Shown here: positions 8,512 to 17,576 of the stretch, one piece after another
Position numbering within the stretch: position 1 is the first letter of the stretch
Layout: every line of letters begins with the position of its first letter
Assembly: GCA_029933635.1 (NCBI GenBank)
Contig: JAOZNS010000005.1
Location: 1 to 28,721 of the forward strand
Direction of reading: 5' to 3'
DNA: 28,721 nt
From: Candidatus Zixiibacteriota bacterium
Lineage (GTDB): Bacteria > Zixibacteria > MSB-5A5 > SM1-73
Translations under genes and position numbers: made by a program
Notes under the pieces: model-generated
What the model was told of the DNA's origin: nothing
Databases searched by the model: none
The model's input: the letters and a program-made list of their open reading frames with translations, nothing else

Positions 8512-8539
8512 TTGACAAAAAACAAAATAACATTAATCT
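8512..8539 (+). promoter_or_regulatory. Possible promoter of the TonB-receptor operon (weak -10)
   Basis: A perfect TTGACA occurs at 8512-8517. The best -10 candidate after 16 bases is TAATCT (8534-8539), only three of six matches. If used, the 5' leader would be about 520 bases long. The call rests mostly on the -35 box, which resembles the TTGACA boxes at 4804 and 17466. Confidence 0.3.
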
Positions 8540-9065
8540 GATGTAAGTCTACTACGGTGGAGTCATCGGATAGACCTCTTTCTTGTGACCTCTGAAGCTG
8601 GTGGTCAAAAAGTTAGTTTTTTGGCTAAATTGATAAAGGGTTGGTGTACACTTTAAGAGTCCTTCTAAATTTGCATCCTAAACTTTTCTGGCTTTGTGTC
8701 GATCATATAACAGGTGAATCGACAAAGACTTAAATGGACAGAAGAGTAATTTTTCAAGGATGTAAATCCGTGTTAAAAAAGTTGCATCCCCACACGTCTC
8801 AAATTGCGCAGTTTTTGACCCAGCAGGTTTTTCCTACAGCTTTGAAGATTGAAAAAAACTGTGACCAAGATTGTAAGGCCAAACGGTTGATACCAACTTT
8901 CATGGGATAGAAAAGCCTAAAGTTAAAAAGTCTAACTCAAACGATCATCCTATAGGCAAAATTTTAAGATAAACCTTTCATGTAAAGGAGGTGAGTGACC
9001 CAGAGCAAAAAGATGATGTTTTGGTCATTTTTTGAAAGTGAACCTTTCAACAGGAGGAAGATAAA
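8540..9065 (+). promoter_or_regulatory. Long structured leader upstream of the TonB-receptor operon
   Basis: The 850 bases between the aminotransferase and the receptor gene hold no convincing large gene. This leader part contains a hairpin at 8692-8727 (CTTTG, bulged TG, TCGAT facing ATCGACAAAG) and a second at 8758-8789 (GGATGTAA facing TTGCATCC with one wobble). At 8974-8988, CCTTT faces AAAGG and could mask a strong ribosome site. AACCTTTCA plus AGGAGG occurs twice (8972-8991 and 9041-9057), suggesting local duplication. I could not match the conserved cores of the cobalamin, TPP or cyclic-di-GMP riboswitches. Confidence 0.4.
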
Positions 9066-9069
9066 TTGA
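8995..9069 (+). CDS. Possible 24-residue leader peptide overlapping the TonB-receptor start
   Basis: A GTG at 8995 directly follows AAGGAGGTGA (8985-8994), which matches the extended 16S anti-Shine-Dalgarno over ten bases, although the spacing to GTG is short (three bases after GGAGG). The frame encodes 24 residues rich in Lys, Phe and Ser and ends at TGA 9067-9069. That stop overlaps the TTG start of the receptor gene (9066-9068) as TTGA. The overlap suggests translational coupling. Against this are the short length, the poor spacing and the receptor gene's own AGGAGGA site. Confidence 0.3.
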   Translation: MTQSKKMMFWSFFESEPFNRRKIN

Positions 9070-11954
9070 AAGGAAAAGATCTACTGAAGCTGACGCTTGC
9101 CGGAACCATGCTTGCTTTTGTTTTCCTCTCCCTGGTCTTTGCCGGAACTACAGGGAAGATATCCGGCGTGGTTAAGGACAAGGAGACCGGCGAGCCTTTG
9201 CCTGGCGCAAGCATTCAGATAGTGGGCACCCATATGGGCGCGGCAACAAACGAGAAGGGGGAGTATTTCATAATAAACATTCCTCCGGGCAAGTATACGG
9301 TTAAAGCCACCTTGATTGGATATGCCACTATGGAGGTTCAAAATGTAGATGTCACCGTGGATTTGACCACCTCCCTTGATTTTTCACTCAGCTCTCAAGC
9401 CATCGAGCTGGGCAAGGGTGTGACCGTGGTGGCAGAAAGACCGTTGCTCATCAAAGACCAGACTGCCACCGTCAGGGTGCTGGAAGCTGAGGAGATCAAG
9501 AACCTGCCCACCCGAGGCTATCAGGAGGCGGTCAGTTTGCAAAGTGGCATCGTCACCTACAGCGATAATCCAGCCACCCGCCTGCGAGCTGGACGGGAGA
9601 ACACCAACACCCCAACCTTGAACATCAGAGGGGGGCGGGCCTCGGAGGTGGCTTACTATGTGGATGGATTTTCCCAGCAGGATTATCTGAGTGGAACAGC
9701 CACCACCGCCATAAATCAGAATGCCATTCAAGAGATAACCCTAACCACCGGTGGCTTCAATGCAGAGTATGGAAGAATCATGTCTGGAGCGATAAACGTG
9801 GTGACCAAGGAGGGAGGATCAAAATACTCCGGCAGCCTCGAGGCGGTCACGGATAACCTAAATACTAAATCCAACCGGTATGATTATAATCTTTATGACC
9901 TATCTTTTTCCGGCCCGATAATTCCGGGAAGCGACAGGGGCTCATTTTTCATCTCCGGGGAGAGAAGATGGCAGGGTGATCGAGCCCCCAGCGGGATTGG
10001 TGGAGGCATTCTGAAATATAATCAATTGGGAGGATGGACCTGGCAGGGGAAGTTCGGGTTCAGGCTGACCACTGCTCTGGATCTGAAATTCGGAACCTTA
10101 GGATCGATCGACGATTGGAGAGAATATAGACACGATTACAAGTTCAATGCAGAGCACATGCCCCGTTATCTGGATAAGAACTACTCCTATTATGGCAAGC
10201 TGACCCACAATGTCAATCCCTCGCTTTTTTATACCCTTTCAGCCAATTTCTTCTCCACGGAGAGAAAAAGAGGAGATGGGGTCCACTTCGATAATTTGCG
10301 GGATTACGGCAGACCGGCAGGAAACTTTGACTACGACGCTGAGGCTTTGTTCTGGTCCTGGGACGATCCTGCTACTCCCACGGTGAGGGATTCGGCTGGC
10401 TTTATCACCATCCTATACGATTCCTTGAACAACATAATCGCTGCGGATGAGGGACACGTGTGGGACGATTATCTGCATAGAAAATCCTCCTACTACGGTG
10501 TAGACTTCGACTTGACCTATCAGATCAACCAGTATAACCTGATCAAGACGGGATTGGAATTTCAGCGTCACACCCTGCGATATTATCGACATCTCTGGCC
10601 GGTTATGGTCTATCGGGGGCTTGAGGGCGGAGGTTACGTGGATGTAAATAACTTCGGTTTTAACCAGCTGGGTGAGGAATCTGATACCAGCTTTGGCGGT
10701 CTGGATGACGCCAAACATCCGATCACCTTTGCCTTTTATCTTCAGGATAAGCTGGAGTGGAGGGGACTTGTGGTTAATGCTGGCATCAGGTATGATTACC
10801 TCAATCCCAAAACCAAACGGCTTAAGGACGAGACCAATCCCTTAGACAGTTTGTCCCAGCTGAGTCCGGGACAGCTGGAGGATAGCAAGGGATACCACAA
10901 GGTCAGCCCCAGATTGGGGGTTGGCTTCCCGGTAACCGATAGAACGGTGCTCCATTTCTCCTATGGAAAATTCTTCCAACAGCCGGATCTGATAAACCTT
11001 TACGTGAGCTACAGGTATCTGGAGTATAAGGTTCAGACCGGGGGGTATTATTTCGCCTTCGGCAATCCCAATCTGAAGCCGGCAGAAACTACCGCTTATG
11101 AGGTGGGAGTGAGTCATCAACTGGGAAGAAGGGTAAAGCTTGATCTCACCGCTTACTATAAGGATGTTAAGGATCTCACCGAGGTGCGCAATCAGCCGGT
11201 GAAGGTGGGAAGAAATTTTGCCTCCTTCCGCAACGCCGACTTCGGAACGGTTAAGGGATTGGAATTTGCACTCACAATGAGGCGCACAAATTATGTGAGC
11301 CTGAATCTGAGCTACACCCTCTCCTATGCCAGCGGAACCGGCTCCTTCAGCAACAGCCACAGGAACATCGCCTGGACCGCTGGAGAAAAGACCGTCCCTC
11401 CCAGGATGGTAGCTCCTTTGGATTTTGATCAAAGGCATAAGCTTTCTGCCGTTGTGGATATAAGAGCCGGTAAGGGTGAAGGAGTGCAGGTGGGCAACAT
11501 CAAACCGTTTGAAAATGCCGGGATAAATCTGGTCTTCAATGCTGGAAGTGGAAAGGCTTACACACCTTCGATCATGGCCAATGAGATTACCCTGGGAAAC
11601 TATGCTCCTCGTCCGGCTGGACCCATAAACTCACGCTACGGACCCTGGACCATGCGACTTGATCTGAAGGCTAACAAGGTGTTCTATTTAGGAAGGCTGG
11701 AGCTCGATTTCTATCTCTGGGTGCTTAACGTCTTTGATAAGGATAATGCCATTGACGTTTACGAGACCAGTGGTCTGCCAGATAACACCGGCTGGCTATC
11801 CACCTTGGAGGGTCAACAGTTTCTTCGGGATCATTCAGAACCCAGTGACGACACCGGGCTTAACGGCAAGGAGAAATATGAATTGAGGCAGAAGGATCCA
11901 TCTAACTACGACATCCCCAGGCTGATCCGATTTGGAGTTAGAATCGGATTCTAA
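9066..11954 (+). CDS. TonB-dependent outer-membrane receptor with N-terminal CarboxypepD_reg-like domain
   Basis: The gene encodes 962 residues from a TTG start with AGGAGGA upstream. Residues 1-~27 are a signal peptide. Residues ~31-115 form the carboxypeptidase-regulatory-like sandwich (GKISGVVKDKETGEPLPGAS, then GEYFIINIPPGKYTV), common at the front of Bacteroidetes-type and other FCB receptors. The plug domain (~125-255) ends in the typical GGFNAEYGRIMSGAINVVTKEGG region. The rest is a 22-strand-type barrel rich in aromatic strands, including a GVGFPVTDRTVLHFSYGKFFQQP segment and an NPNLKPAETTAYEVG segment seen in many such receptors. The protein would import a large substrate using TonB energy; the substrate is unknown. 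It is the first gene of a run with the genes at 12029 (74-base gap) and 14952 (43-base gap), followed by a terminator at 16028. Confidence 0.93.
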   Translation: MKGKDLLKLTLAGTMLAFVFLSLVFAGTTGKISGVVKDKETGEPLPGASIQIVGTHMGAATNEKGEYFIINIPPGKYTVKATLIGYATMEVQNVDVTVDLTTSLDFSLSSQAIELGKGVTVVAERPLLIKDQTATVRVLEAEEIKNLPTRGYQEAVSLQSGIVTYSDNPATRLRAGRENTNTPTLNIRGGRASEVAYYVDGFSQQDYLSGTATTAINQNAIQEITLTTGGFNAEYGRIMSGAINVVTKEGGSKYSGSLEAVTDNLNTKSNRYDYNLYDLSFSGPIIPGSDRGSFFISGERRWQGDRAPSGIGGGILKYNQLGGWTWQGKFGFRLTTALDLKFGTLGSIDDWREYRHDYKFNAEHMPRYLDKNYSYYGKLTHNVNPSLFYTLSANFFSTERKRGDGVHFDNLRDYGRPAGNFDYDAEALFWSWDDPATPTVRDSAGFITILYDSLNNIIAADEGHVWDDYLHRKSSYYGVDFDLTYQINQYNLIKTGLEFQRHTLRYYRHLWPVMVYRGLEGGGYVDVNNFGFNQLGEESDTSFGGLDDAKHPITFAFYLQDKLEWRGLVVNAGIRYDYLNPKTKRLKDETNPLDSLSQLSPGQLEDSKGYHKVSPRLGVGFPVTDRTVLHFSYGKFFQQPDLINLYVSYRYLEYKVQTGGYYFAFGNPNLKPAETTAYEVGVSHQLGRRVKLDLTAYYKDVKDLTEVRNQPVKVGRNFASFRNADFGTVKGLEFALTMRRTNYVSLNLSYTLSYASGTGSFSNSHRNIAWTAGEKTVPPRMVAPLDFDQRHKLSAVVDIRAGKGEGVQVGNIKPFENAGINLVFNAGSGKAYTPSIMANEITLGNYAPRPAGPINSRYGPWTMRLDLKANKVFYLGRLELDFYLWVLNVFDKDNAIDVYETSGLPDNTGWLSTLEGQQFLRDHSEPSDDTGLNGKEKYELRQKDPSNYDIPRLIRFGVRIGF

Positions 11955-12028
11955 GCGATCGAGGTTATGAGTTTTTATCAAAGCCTCTGTCAGTTGCACA
12001 CACTGAAGAATATAGGAGGAGATGTGAA

Positions 12029-14908
12029 ATGAGAATTTCAAAATATAAACTGTTGGTCGGGCTTTGTTTGCTTGTTGCGGGGCTTCTGGTTCCGCCAGGA
12101 GAGGCTGGCGTGGCAGACATAACTCAGGCAAACGAAGCGACAATCTATGACCTGGACACGATAACCATAAACAACATTGGAATGTTCGTCACAAACACCG
12201 GATCGTTTGCCTGGGACATAGCCACGGGAAATGCTGGTCTTATCTTTCCCTGGGCAGGAGGGACAGGATATAAGACCGCAGTATTTGCCTCCGGCTTATG
12301 GATCGGAGCCAAGGTCAACGGGGAGATTCGTATCGCCCTCTCCGAATACTCGGATGAGTATGTCCCCGGGGTGATGAAGGATAGCACCTTCAGCCCGGAT
12401 GAAGCCAGATTCAGGATATATAAAATATATCGAGGAGACACCACCTCTGAAGATTATCTGAACTGGCCGGTTGAGGATGGGGCTCCGGTGGATTCAAACG
12501 GCAAACCCCTGTTTCTTGGAGATGAGACCTTATGGGCGGTTTACAACGATGCTGATCCTTCTGCTCACACCAACAATGCGGGCATGACCGAGCCTTTGGG
12601 CGTGGAGGTTCAGCAGACCACCTTCGCCTTTGATCGGGAGGATCCTCTGGGCAACGTGGTCTTCGTAAAATTTAAAGTGATTAATAAAGGTCCCAACACC
12701 TTAGACTCCACCTACTTCTCTTTGTGGAGCGATCCGGATCTGGGTGGCGCCATGGATGATTATGTGGGTTGTGATACCGGCTTGAGCGTGGGATTCTGCT
12801 ATAACGCCACCAACACGGATGAACTATACGGTTCCACCCCTCCGTGTGTGGGTTATGATTTCTTTCAAGGTCCTATCGTTCCCGGAGACAGCACCGACAC
12901 CGCTTGGGTTAGCGGCGTTCCCAAGCCGGGATACAAAAACCTGCCCATGGTCTCATTCAACAAATATATCAACGGAACTGACCCGGTTTCTGCTTCCGAG
13001 ACCTACAACTACATGAAAGGGCTCAATCCAGATGGAACCGTCCAGACAGACCCAACTACCCAACAGCCCACCAACTATATGATGTCCGGAGATCCGGTGG
13101 CTGGGACCGGTTGGCTGGATTCCAATCCAGCGGATCGAAGGTTCATGCTCAGCGCAGGTCCATTCACCATGGCTCCGGGGGACACTCAGGAGGTAGTAGC
13201 GGCGATCATCTTGGGACAGGGTGCGGATCGACTTACCAGCATAACTGCCATGAAATACAACGATCGCTTTGCCCAGAAGGCTTTCGATGACAATTTCATC
13301 TTACCTTTGCCCCCAAAGGCACCGGTGGTCAAGGCAACCGCACTGGATAGAAAGGTGGTGTTGACCTGGGGGTTGGACTCCGAATTAGAGCACGGCTCCT
13401 ACCCGTTTGAGGGGTACAACGTGTATCAGGGTGCTTCAGCGGCTGGTCCCTGGAAGAGAATCGCCACCTACGATGTAAACAATGGGATAGCGCTTATTTT
13501 CGATGATGTCTTTGATGTGGAGACCGGTGTGGTGATAAACAAGCCGGTGCAGTTTGGATCAGATGCCGGAGTGGTTCATTTCATCGAGATAACCGAGGAC
13601 AAATGGAGAGGGGGACCTTTGCACAATGGCACCCCTTATTATTTCAAGGTGGGCGCCTATTCATATGATCCTGCTGGAGTTCCAAAGACGCTGGAAAAGA
13701 CCGTGGCAGTTACTGTAATGCCTCAACCCCCCATTGCGGAAAACTCCTATGAGTCGGTATATGCGGATTCAGTCGCCACCCATGTGGCTGGCGGTTCGGA
13801 TGGATCGGTGGAGATCATCGTGGTCGATCCTTCGGAGGTAACCGGACACACTTATAAAGTCACCTTTGATGACACATCCAGCTCGGAGATTACCTGGGAT
13901 TTGATCGATTCAACCACCGGGGAGGTTATTCTCTCTGACCAATCCAATCAGTCGGGAGACGATTCGTATCCCATCACCGATGGACTCATGGTCAAGGTAA
14001 AGGGACCTGACTTTGGAGTGAAGGGAATCTGGGAAATAGCCAACGCTGATGGACCAGTGGATCCGCCGGACAACGTTATGTGGTCCTGGAACTCCACCCA
14101 CGAGTTTTATGTCAGCTCGGATCAGGATGGCGATTTCACCCGAATGAACTGGAGAGGGCTGATCGGGGTGGACGACTGGGAATTTCGCTTTACGGCTCAA
14201 GGAAGCGAATATTACGATTGGATCAGTGAGACCAAATACTCAGACAGATGTCCGTTTGAAGCTTGGAACATTGGACCTGGCACAGTGGATGACCCCAGTG
14301 ATGACAGAAGAGTACAGATAGCCATCATAGATGATGATGAATCCGGTGGATATAGCGCAGGTGACCGAATTTACCTAAGCGAAAGGGATTATGGGACGGA
14401 GCCCTTACCCGATCCGATGGAATACACCTGGCCGGACGATTTTCATATTGGCAGAATAATTTTCAATGTTAGTGTGCCCGCTACAGGAACCATCGTTCGT
14501 TTCCTTACCAATAAAACCAATAGCTCCGCAGATGTTTTTGTGTTCCAAACCCGCAAGATGACCCAGGACGATTTTGCCTTAGCCAAGGAAACATTGGAGA
14601 AGGTGAACGTGGTTCCCAATCCCTATTTCAACGCTTCCACCTATGAGCCGGATCCATTTGTTCGGGTAATAAAGTTCACCCATCTGCCCCGCAGGTGCAC
14701 CATTCGTATCTTCAATCTGGCGGGTGATCTGGTGAGGGTTCTGCAAAAGGACGATGATCAGTCCTATTTCTCCTGGGATGTCAAAACCGAGCAGGGGCTT
14801 CCAGTGGCAAGCGGAATATATATCTATCACGTGGATGCTCCGGGAATTGGGACCAAGGTGGGTAAGATGGCTATCTTCACGGAGAAGGAACGGCTGAACA
14901 CCTACTGA
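12029..14908 (+). CDS. Large secreted protein with fibronectin-type-III region and C-terminal FlgD/T9SS-like Ig domain
   Basis: The gene encodes 959 residues from an ATG preceded by AGGAGG. A signal peptide covers residues 1-~26. The N-terminal part (~45-420) begins with NNIGMFVTNTGSFAWD and GLWIGAKVNGE, which I associate with large uncharacterised extracellular proteins of FCB candidate phyla. A fibronectin type III-like domain spans about 430-560 (KVVLTWGLDSE, then GYNVYQGASAAGPWKR). Two further beta-rich regions follow. The last ~100 residues (from VVPNPYFNAS near 860) form a FlgD-like Ig domain (IRIFNLAGDLVRVL, SWDVKTEQGLPVASGIYIY), the type used as a sorting tail in type IX secretion. 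No catalytic motif is seen. It probably works at the cell surface with the receptor before it and the barrel after it. Confidence 0.85.
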   Translation: MRISKYKLLVGLCLLVAGLLVPPGEAGVADITQANEATIYDLDTITINNIGMFVTNTGSFAWDIATGNAGLIFPWAGGTGYKTAVFASGLWIGAKVNGEIRIALSEYSDEYVPGVMKDSTFSPDEARFRIYKIYRGDTTSEDYLNWPVEDGAPVDSNGKPLFLGDETLWAVYNDADPSAHTNNAGMTEPLGVEVQQTTFAFDREDPLGNVVFVKFKVINKGPNTLDSTYFSLWSDPDLGGAMDDYVGCDTGLSVGFCYNATNTDELYGSTPPCVGYDFFQGPIVPGDSTDTAWVSGVPKPGYKNLPMVSFNKYINGTDPVSASETYNYMKGLNPDGTVQTDPTTQQPTNYMMSGDPVAGTGWLDSNPADRRFMLSAGPFTMAPGDTQEVVAAIILGQGADRLTSITAMKYNDRFAQKAFDDNFILPLPPKAPVVKATALDRKVVLTWGLDSELEHGSYPFEGYNVYQGASAAGPWKRIATYDVNNGIALIFDDVFDVETGVVINKPVQFGSDAGVVHFIEITEDKWRGGPLHNGTPYYFKVGAYSYDPAGVPKTLEKTVAVTVMPQPPIAENSYESVYADSVATHVAGGSDGSVEIIVVDPSEVTGHTYKVTFDDTSSSEITWDLIDSTTGEVILSDQSNQSGDDSYPITDGLMVKVKGPDFGVKGIWEIANADGPVDPPDNVMWSWNSTHEFYVSSDQDGDFTRMNWRGLIGVDDWEFRFTAQGSEYYDWISETKYSDRCPFEAWNIGPGTVDDPSDDRRVQIAIIDDDESGGYSAGDRIYLSERDYGTEPLPDPMEYTWPDDFHIGRIIFNVSVPATGTIVRFLTNKTNSSADVFVFQTRKMTQDDFALAKETLEKVNVVPNPYFNASTYEPDPFVRVIKFTHLPRRCTIRIFNLAGDLVRVLQKDDDQSYFSWDVKTEQGLPVASGIYIYHVDAPGIGTKVGKMAIFTEKERLNTY

Positions 14909-14951
14909 TAACCGGTGATCTTGAGGTTTTTGATTATAGGAGGGAAAAAAG

Positions 14952-16004
14952 ATGAAGCTTAAAATTTTTGCCCTGATATTGGTTTTGAGCGTTGCTTTTC
15001 TTTGTGCTCAAGCTTTAGCGGGAGGGATTCAGAGAATAGGGACCGCAGGCGCACAGGAGCTGCGTATTCCGATAGGAGCACGATCCACCGCTTTAGGAGG
15101 TTCTGCCGTGGCGGACGTGAGTGGGGTGGAGGCACTCTTCTGGAATCCGGCAGGAGTGGCTTTAAGTCAGGGAACCGAGGCGGTCTTCTCCTATATGAGC
15201 TACATCGCCGACATCAACTTGGGACACGTAGGGGTGACCACAAATCTGGGAGACTTTGGCTCACTGGGAGCAAGCATCAAGGTGCTGGATGTTGGAGATA
15301 TTCAGGTGACCAGAGAGGATAGTCCCAACGAGGACAATACCACCGGAGAGGTCTTCTCGCCCAGCTTCGCCGTGATCGGCTTAACCTATGCCCGACAGAT
15401 GACCGATCGCGTCTCTTTCGGCATCAGCGGGATGTATATCAGCGAGAAGATCATGCGAGAGTCTGCCACCGGTGTAGCCTTTGACTTTGGCTTCATGTAT
15501 GAGGTGGGCTGGTCCGGACTTAAGTTCGGAACGGTGATGAAAAATTATGGTCCCAACATGAGGTTTGATGGACCGGATTTCGAACGGGTTCTCCTCGATC
15601 CAGAATTTGACCCAGAAGCACCTGCCAGGACCCTGAAAACGGAGTCCGCCACTTTTGATCTCCCCTCTTATGTTCAGATCGGACTATCCTGGACTCCCTA
15701 CAATCTCAACGGAAACAGGCTAAGTCTTCTGAGCACATTTCAAAGCAACAATTACTCCCCGGACGAATACAAGTTTGGTGCTGAGTACTGTTTAAATGAT
15801 GTGCTTTTTCTGCGTGCGGGTTACTCCAGTGATTTCCGGGATGAGTTCGGGGAGGCCCAGTCAAAGACCTGTATAAGAGGACTCACCTTTGGGGCGGGAA
15901 TAAAGACCACCCTGGGCAACACCGAAATCGGCTTGGATTACTCCTGGATGAGTTCCGAATTCTTTGATGACAACCAGCTCTTCTCTCTGAGATTCGGTTT
16001 CTAA
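14952..16004 (+). CDS. PorV/PorQ-family outer-membrane beta-barrel protein (copy 1)
   Basis: The gene encodes 350 residues with a signal peptide (residues 1-~23, ending ALAGG). The N-terminal signature of the family is clear: LRIPIGARSTALGGSAVAD and then ALFWNPAGVAL, where the F/W-N-P-A-G block is nearly invariant. The remainder is alternating amphipathic strands ending in an aromatic residue (LFSLRFGF), as outer-membrane barrels do. PorV of Porphyromonas gingivalis is a shuttle and attachment component of the type IX secretion system; PorQ and related proteins share the fold. AGGAGGG precedes the ATG. It is the last gene of the operon starting at 9066 and directly follows a protein with a sorting-like tail. 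Whether it handles that protein is inferred. Confidence 0.88.
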   Translation: MKLKIFALILVLSVAFLCAQALAGGIQRIGTAGAQELRIPIGARSTALGGSAVADVSGVEALFWNPAGVALSQGTEAVFSYMSYIADINLGHVGVTTNLGDFGSLGASIKVLDVGDIQVTREDSPNEDNTTGEVFSPSFAVIGLTYARQMTDRVSFGISGMYISEKIMRESATGVAFDFGFMYEVGWSGLKFGTVMKNYGPNMRFDGPDFERVLLDPEFDPEAPARTLKTESATFDLPSYVQIGLSWTPYNLNGNRLSLLSTFQSNNYSPDEYKFGAEYCLNDVLFLRAGYSSDFRDEFGEAQSKTCIRGLTFGAGIKTTLGNTEIGLDYSWMSSEFFDDNQLFSLRFGF

Positions 16005-16027
16005 AGGGAGCTCCGCATCGAAAAAAG

Positions 16028-16068
16028 AAGACCTGCTGGTCAATTTTCAGATCAGCAGGTCTTTTTTT
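16028..16068 (+). terminator. Strong intrinsic terminator of the TonB-receptor/PorV operon
   Basis: A 14-pair stem (16028-16041 with 16050-16063, one G-T wobble) encloses an 8-base loop and runs straight into seven T residues (16062-16068). It starts 24 bases after the stop codon of the PorV-like gene. This is the clearest terminator in the window. Confidence 0.93.
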
Positions 16069-16372
16069 GGAGTTTTCCCAAAATAGTTATCTATCGATTA
16101 TTTTTCGTTTTACTTCACACTGCTGGAATTCTTGATAGGAGAGAAAATCTTGAGCGTTCGGTGAGGTTAGCATCGGAAGAACTTCACCAGACCCATAGAA
16201 TATGAAGAGAGGACGAATAAGGAACAGATAGAGAAGCAAAATTTCTGTTGCTACAAATATTCGAATGCTTGTAAAGTCATCTAATAGCAACTCTCCTGCA
16301 GAAGATTCTATAGGAGGGATAACCGATTGTGATCTTTGCAAAAGGCTTTAAAAGTTTTGAGCCTCGTTCAAA
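16069..16372. other. Intergenic region with no supported gene
   Basis: About 300 bases lie between the terminator and the stop of the minus-strand citrate-synthase homologue. A minus-strand frame of 84 codons (16087-16341, TTG start) is present, with a hydrophobic middle (EILLLYLFLIRPLFIFY). It has no ribosome site and no recognisable family, so I do not call it a gene. Confidence 0.4.
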
Positions 16373-17146
16373 CTACTTTTTCGGAATTTCTCTTTCTCCG
16401 GGTCCGTCATATTCGAAGTTTAAATCCCCCAATCTGCGCATGGGCTTTTCCCTTGTCATCTCCTCATAGGCATGAGCCACCAGTCCAGCCACCCGGGAGA
16501 TTATGAAAAACCCTTTTCCCAGTCTCCAGTCGAATCCCATATCTGATATCACCGCGGCGATGGCGCCATCCACGTTTATGGGAAGCTTTCTCCCCAGTGA
16601 ACGGGATAATTCCTCCTCAACCGCTTGTGCCAGCTGGATATGTCTTTTTGCAAAATTCAGATCCTGGGCTATTTGAAAAAGCTTGATGGTCCGGGGATCA
16701 GTTTCGTGGAGACGATGTCCAAAGCCAGGGATCCTTCTTCTTTTGTAGATGAAGTCTGAAACCAGCTCTTTGGCAATGATAGATGCCTCATCTGGTCTTT
16801 TACCCCATTCCTGGAGGATCTTGGCACATCTTTCGATAGCTCCTCCGTGAACATCTCCGATGGTCAACACCCCAGCGGCCACCGCCGCATTCAGCGGATT
16901 CCCTGCGGAGATCACATTTCGGGTTGAGAGCACCGATGGAGGGGTAACGCCATGATCTATGCTGGAGACTAAAATGGCTCTCATCATTTCGGATTCCTCC
17001 CGGCTGGGAAGCTCACCCTTTAGGATGAGAAAGACAGCCTCGGAAAAGGAGAGCTTTCCCATCATCTCCACGATGCTGTATCCTCTCACCCTTATCTCTC
17101 CCTTATTTATCCTGGTTATGCCCGTTTTCCACCTATCCTTATCCAT
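16373..17146 (-). CDS. Short citrate-synthase homologue, probable citryl-CoA lyase
   Basis: The product is 257 residues; true citrate synthases are usually 370 or more. I start at the ATG at 17146 because GGAGGAG lies just before it; an ATG at 17158 would contain the ribosome site. Residues aligned with citrate synthase are present: H65 (SSIDHGVTPPS), H100 (GDVHGGAIERC), H144 (PGFGHRLHETDPR) and D193 (PINVDGAI). They correspond to the oxaloacetate-binding and catalytic His/Asp positions. The missing part is the large N-terminal region of the longer enzymes. Proteins of this length and style are known as citryl-CoA lyase, which splits citryl-CoA into acetyl-CoA and oxaloacetate, or are simply annotated as citrate/citryl-CoA lyase family. 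Direction and exact substrate are inferred. It is transcribed alone from its own promoter at 17202. Confidence 0.85.
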   Translation of the reverse strand: MDKDRWKTGITRINKGEIRVRGYSIVEMMGKLSFSEAVFLILKGELPSREESEMMRAILVSSIDHGVTPPSVLSTRNVISAGNPLNAAVAAGVLTIGDVHGGAIERCAKILQEWGKRPDEASIIAKELVSDFIYKRRRIPGFGHRLHETDPRTIKLFQIAQDLNFAKRHIQLAQAVEEELSRSLGRKLPINVDGAIAAVISDMGFDWRLGKGFFIISRVAGLVAHAYEEMTREKPMRRLGDLNFEYDGPGEREIPKK

Positions 17147-17201
17147 CTTCTCCTCCATCTTAAGATTTAGTAGACGAACTTATGTTAGTATGTATAAAAA
17201 C

Positions 17202-17230
17202 AACATATCATCCGATTCAAACAAAGTCAA
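17202..17230 (-). promoter_or_regulatory. Predicted promoter of the citryl-CoA lyase gene
   Basis: On the minus strand, TTGACT (17230-17225) and TATGTT (17207-17202) are 17 bases apart, with five and four of six consensus matches. Transcription would begin near 17195, about 50 bases before the start codon. The 430-base divergent gap also holds the opposing promoter candidate at 17466 and nothing else I can support. Confidence 0.5.
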
Positions 17231-17465
17231 TCAATTTGTATTGCTGTTTTTTCTCGCTGGGGAAACAACGTTGCTGAACAGAACAAGCTTCCGGCAGTCT
17301 GGTTAGCCCCCTCCTTAGAATCATTAATTTTCTACGATCTGCTGGCATGGTAGCCTCACTAAAAAAACGTCGGAGATAAAGAAAGATGTTTGGGCTCAAC
17401 AGATCGAGTTTGGTGCCACAAGAGCTTGTGCAAAACAAGCTCCCTTTCTTGAGCTTCTATTTTGC

Positions 17466-17495
17466 TTGACAAAAAGCTTTTTGAGGTTTTATTAA
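17466..17495 (+). promoter_or_regulatory. Predicted promoter of the Asp-box protein gene
   Basis: TTGACA (17466-17471, perfect) is followed after 18 bases by TATTAA (17490-17495, four of six). The start of transcription would lie about 75 bases before the ATG at 17577. Confidence 0.45.
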
Positions 17496-17576
17496 AACAA
17501 AATCAGGATGGATTTAGCATTTCTGCATATTTAAAAAAGAAGTTAGACCACCTATGAAAAGGTTCAGGAGAAGAAA

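Noticed and set aside
8249..8533. 94-codon minus-strand frame after the aminotransferase gene
   Set aside because: It runs through the diverged palindromic repeat and has protein composition unlike its neighbours.
16087..16341. Minus-strand 84-codon frame downstream of the citrate-synthase homologue
   Set aside because: It has a TTG start without a ribosome site and no recognisable family; the hydrophobic middle alone is not enough to call a gene.
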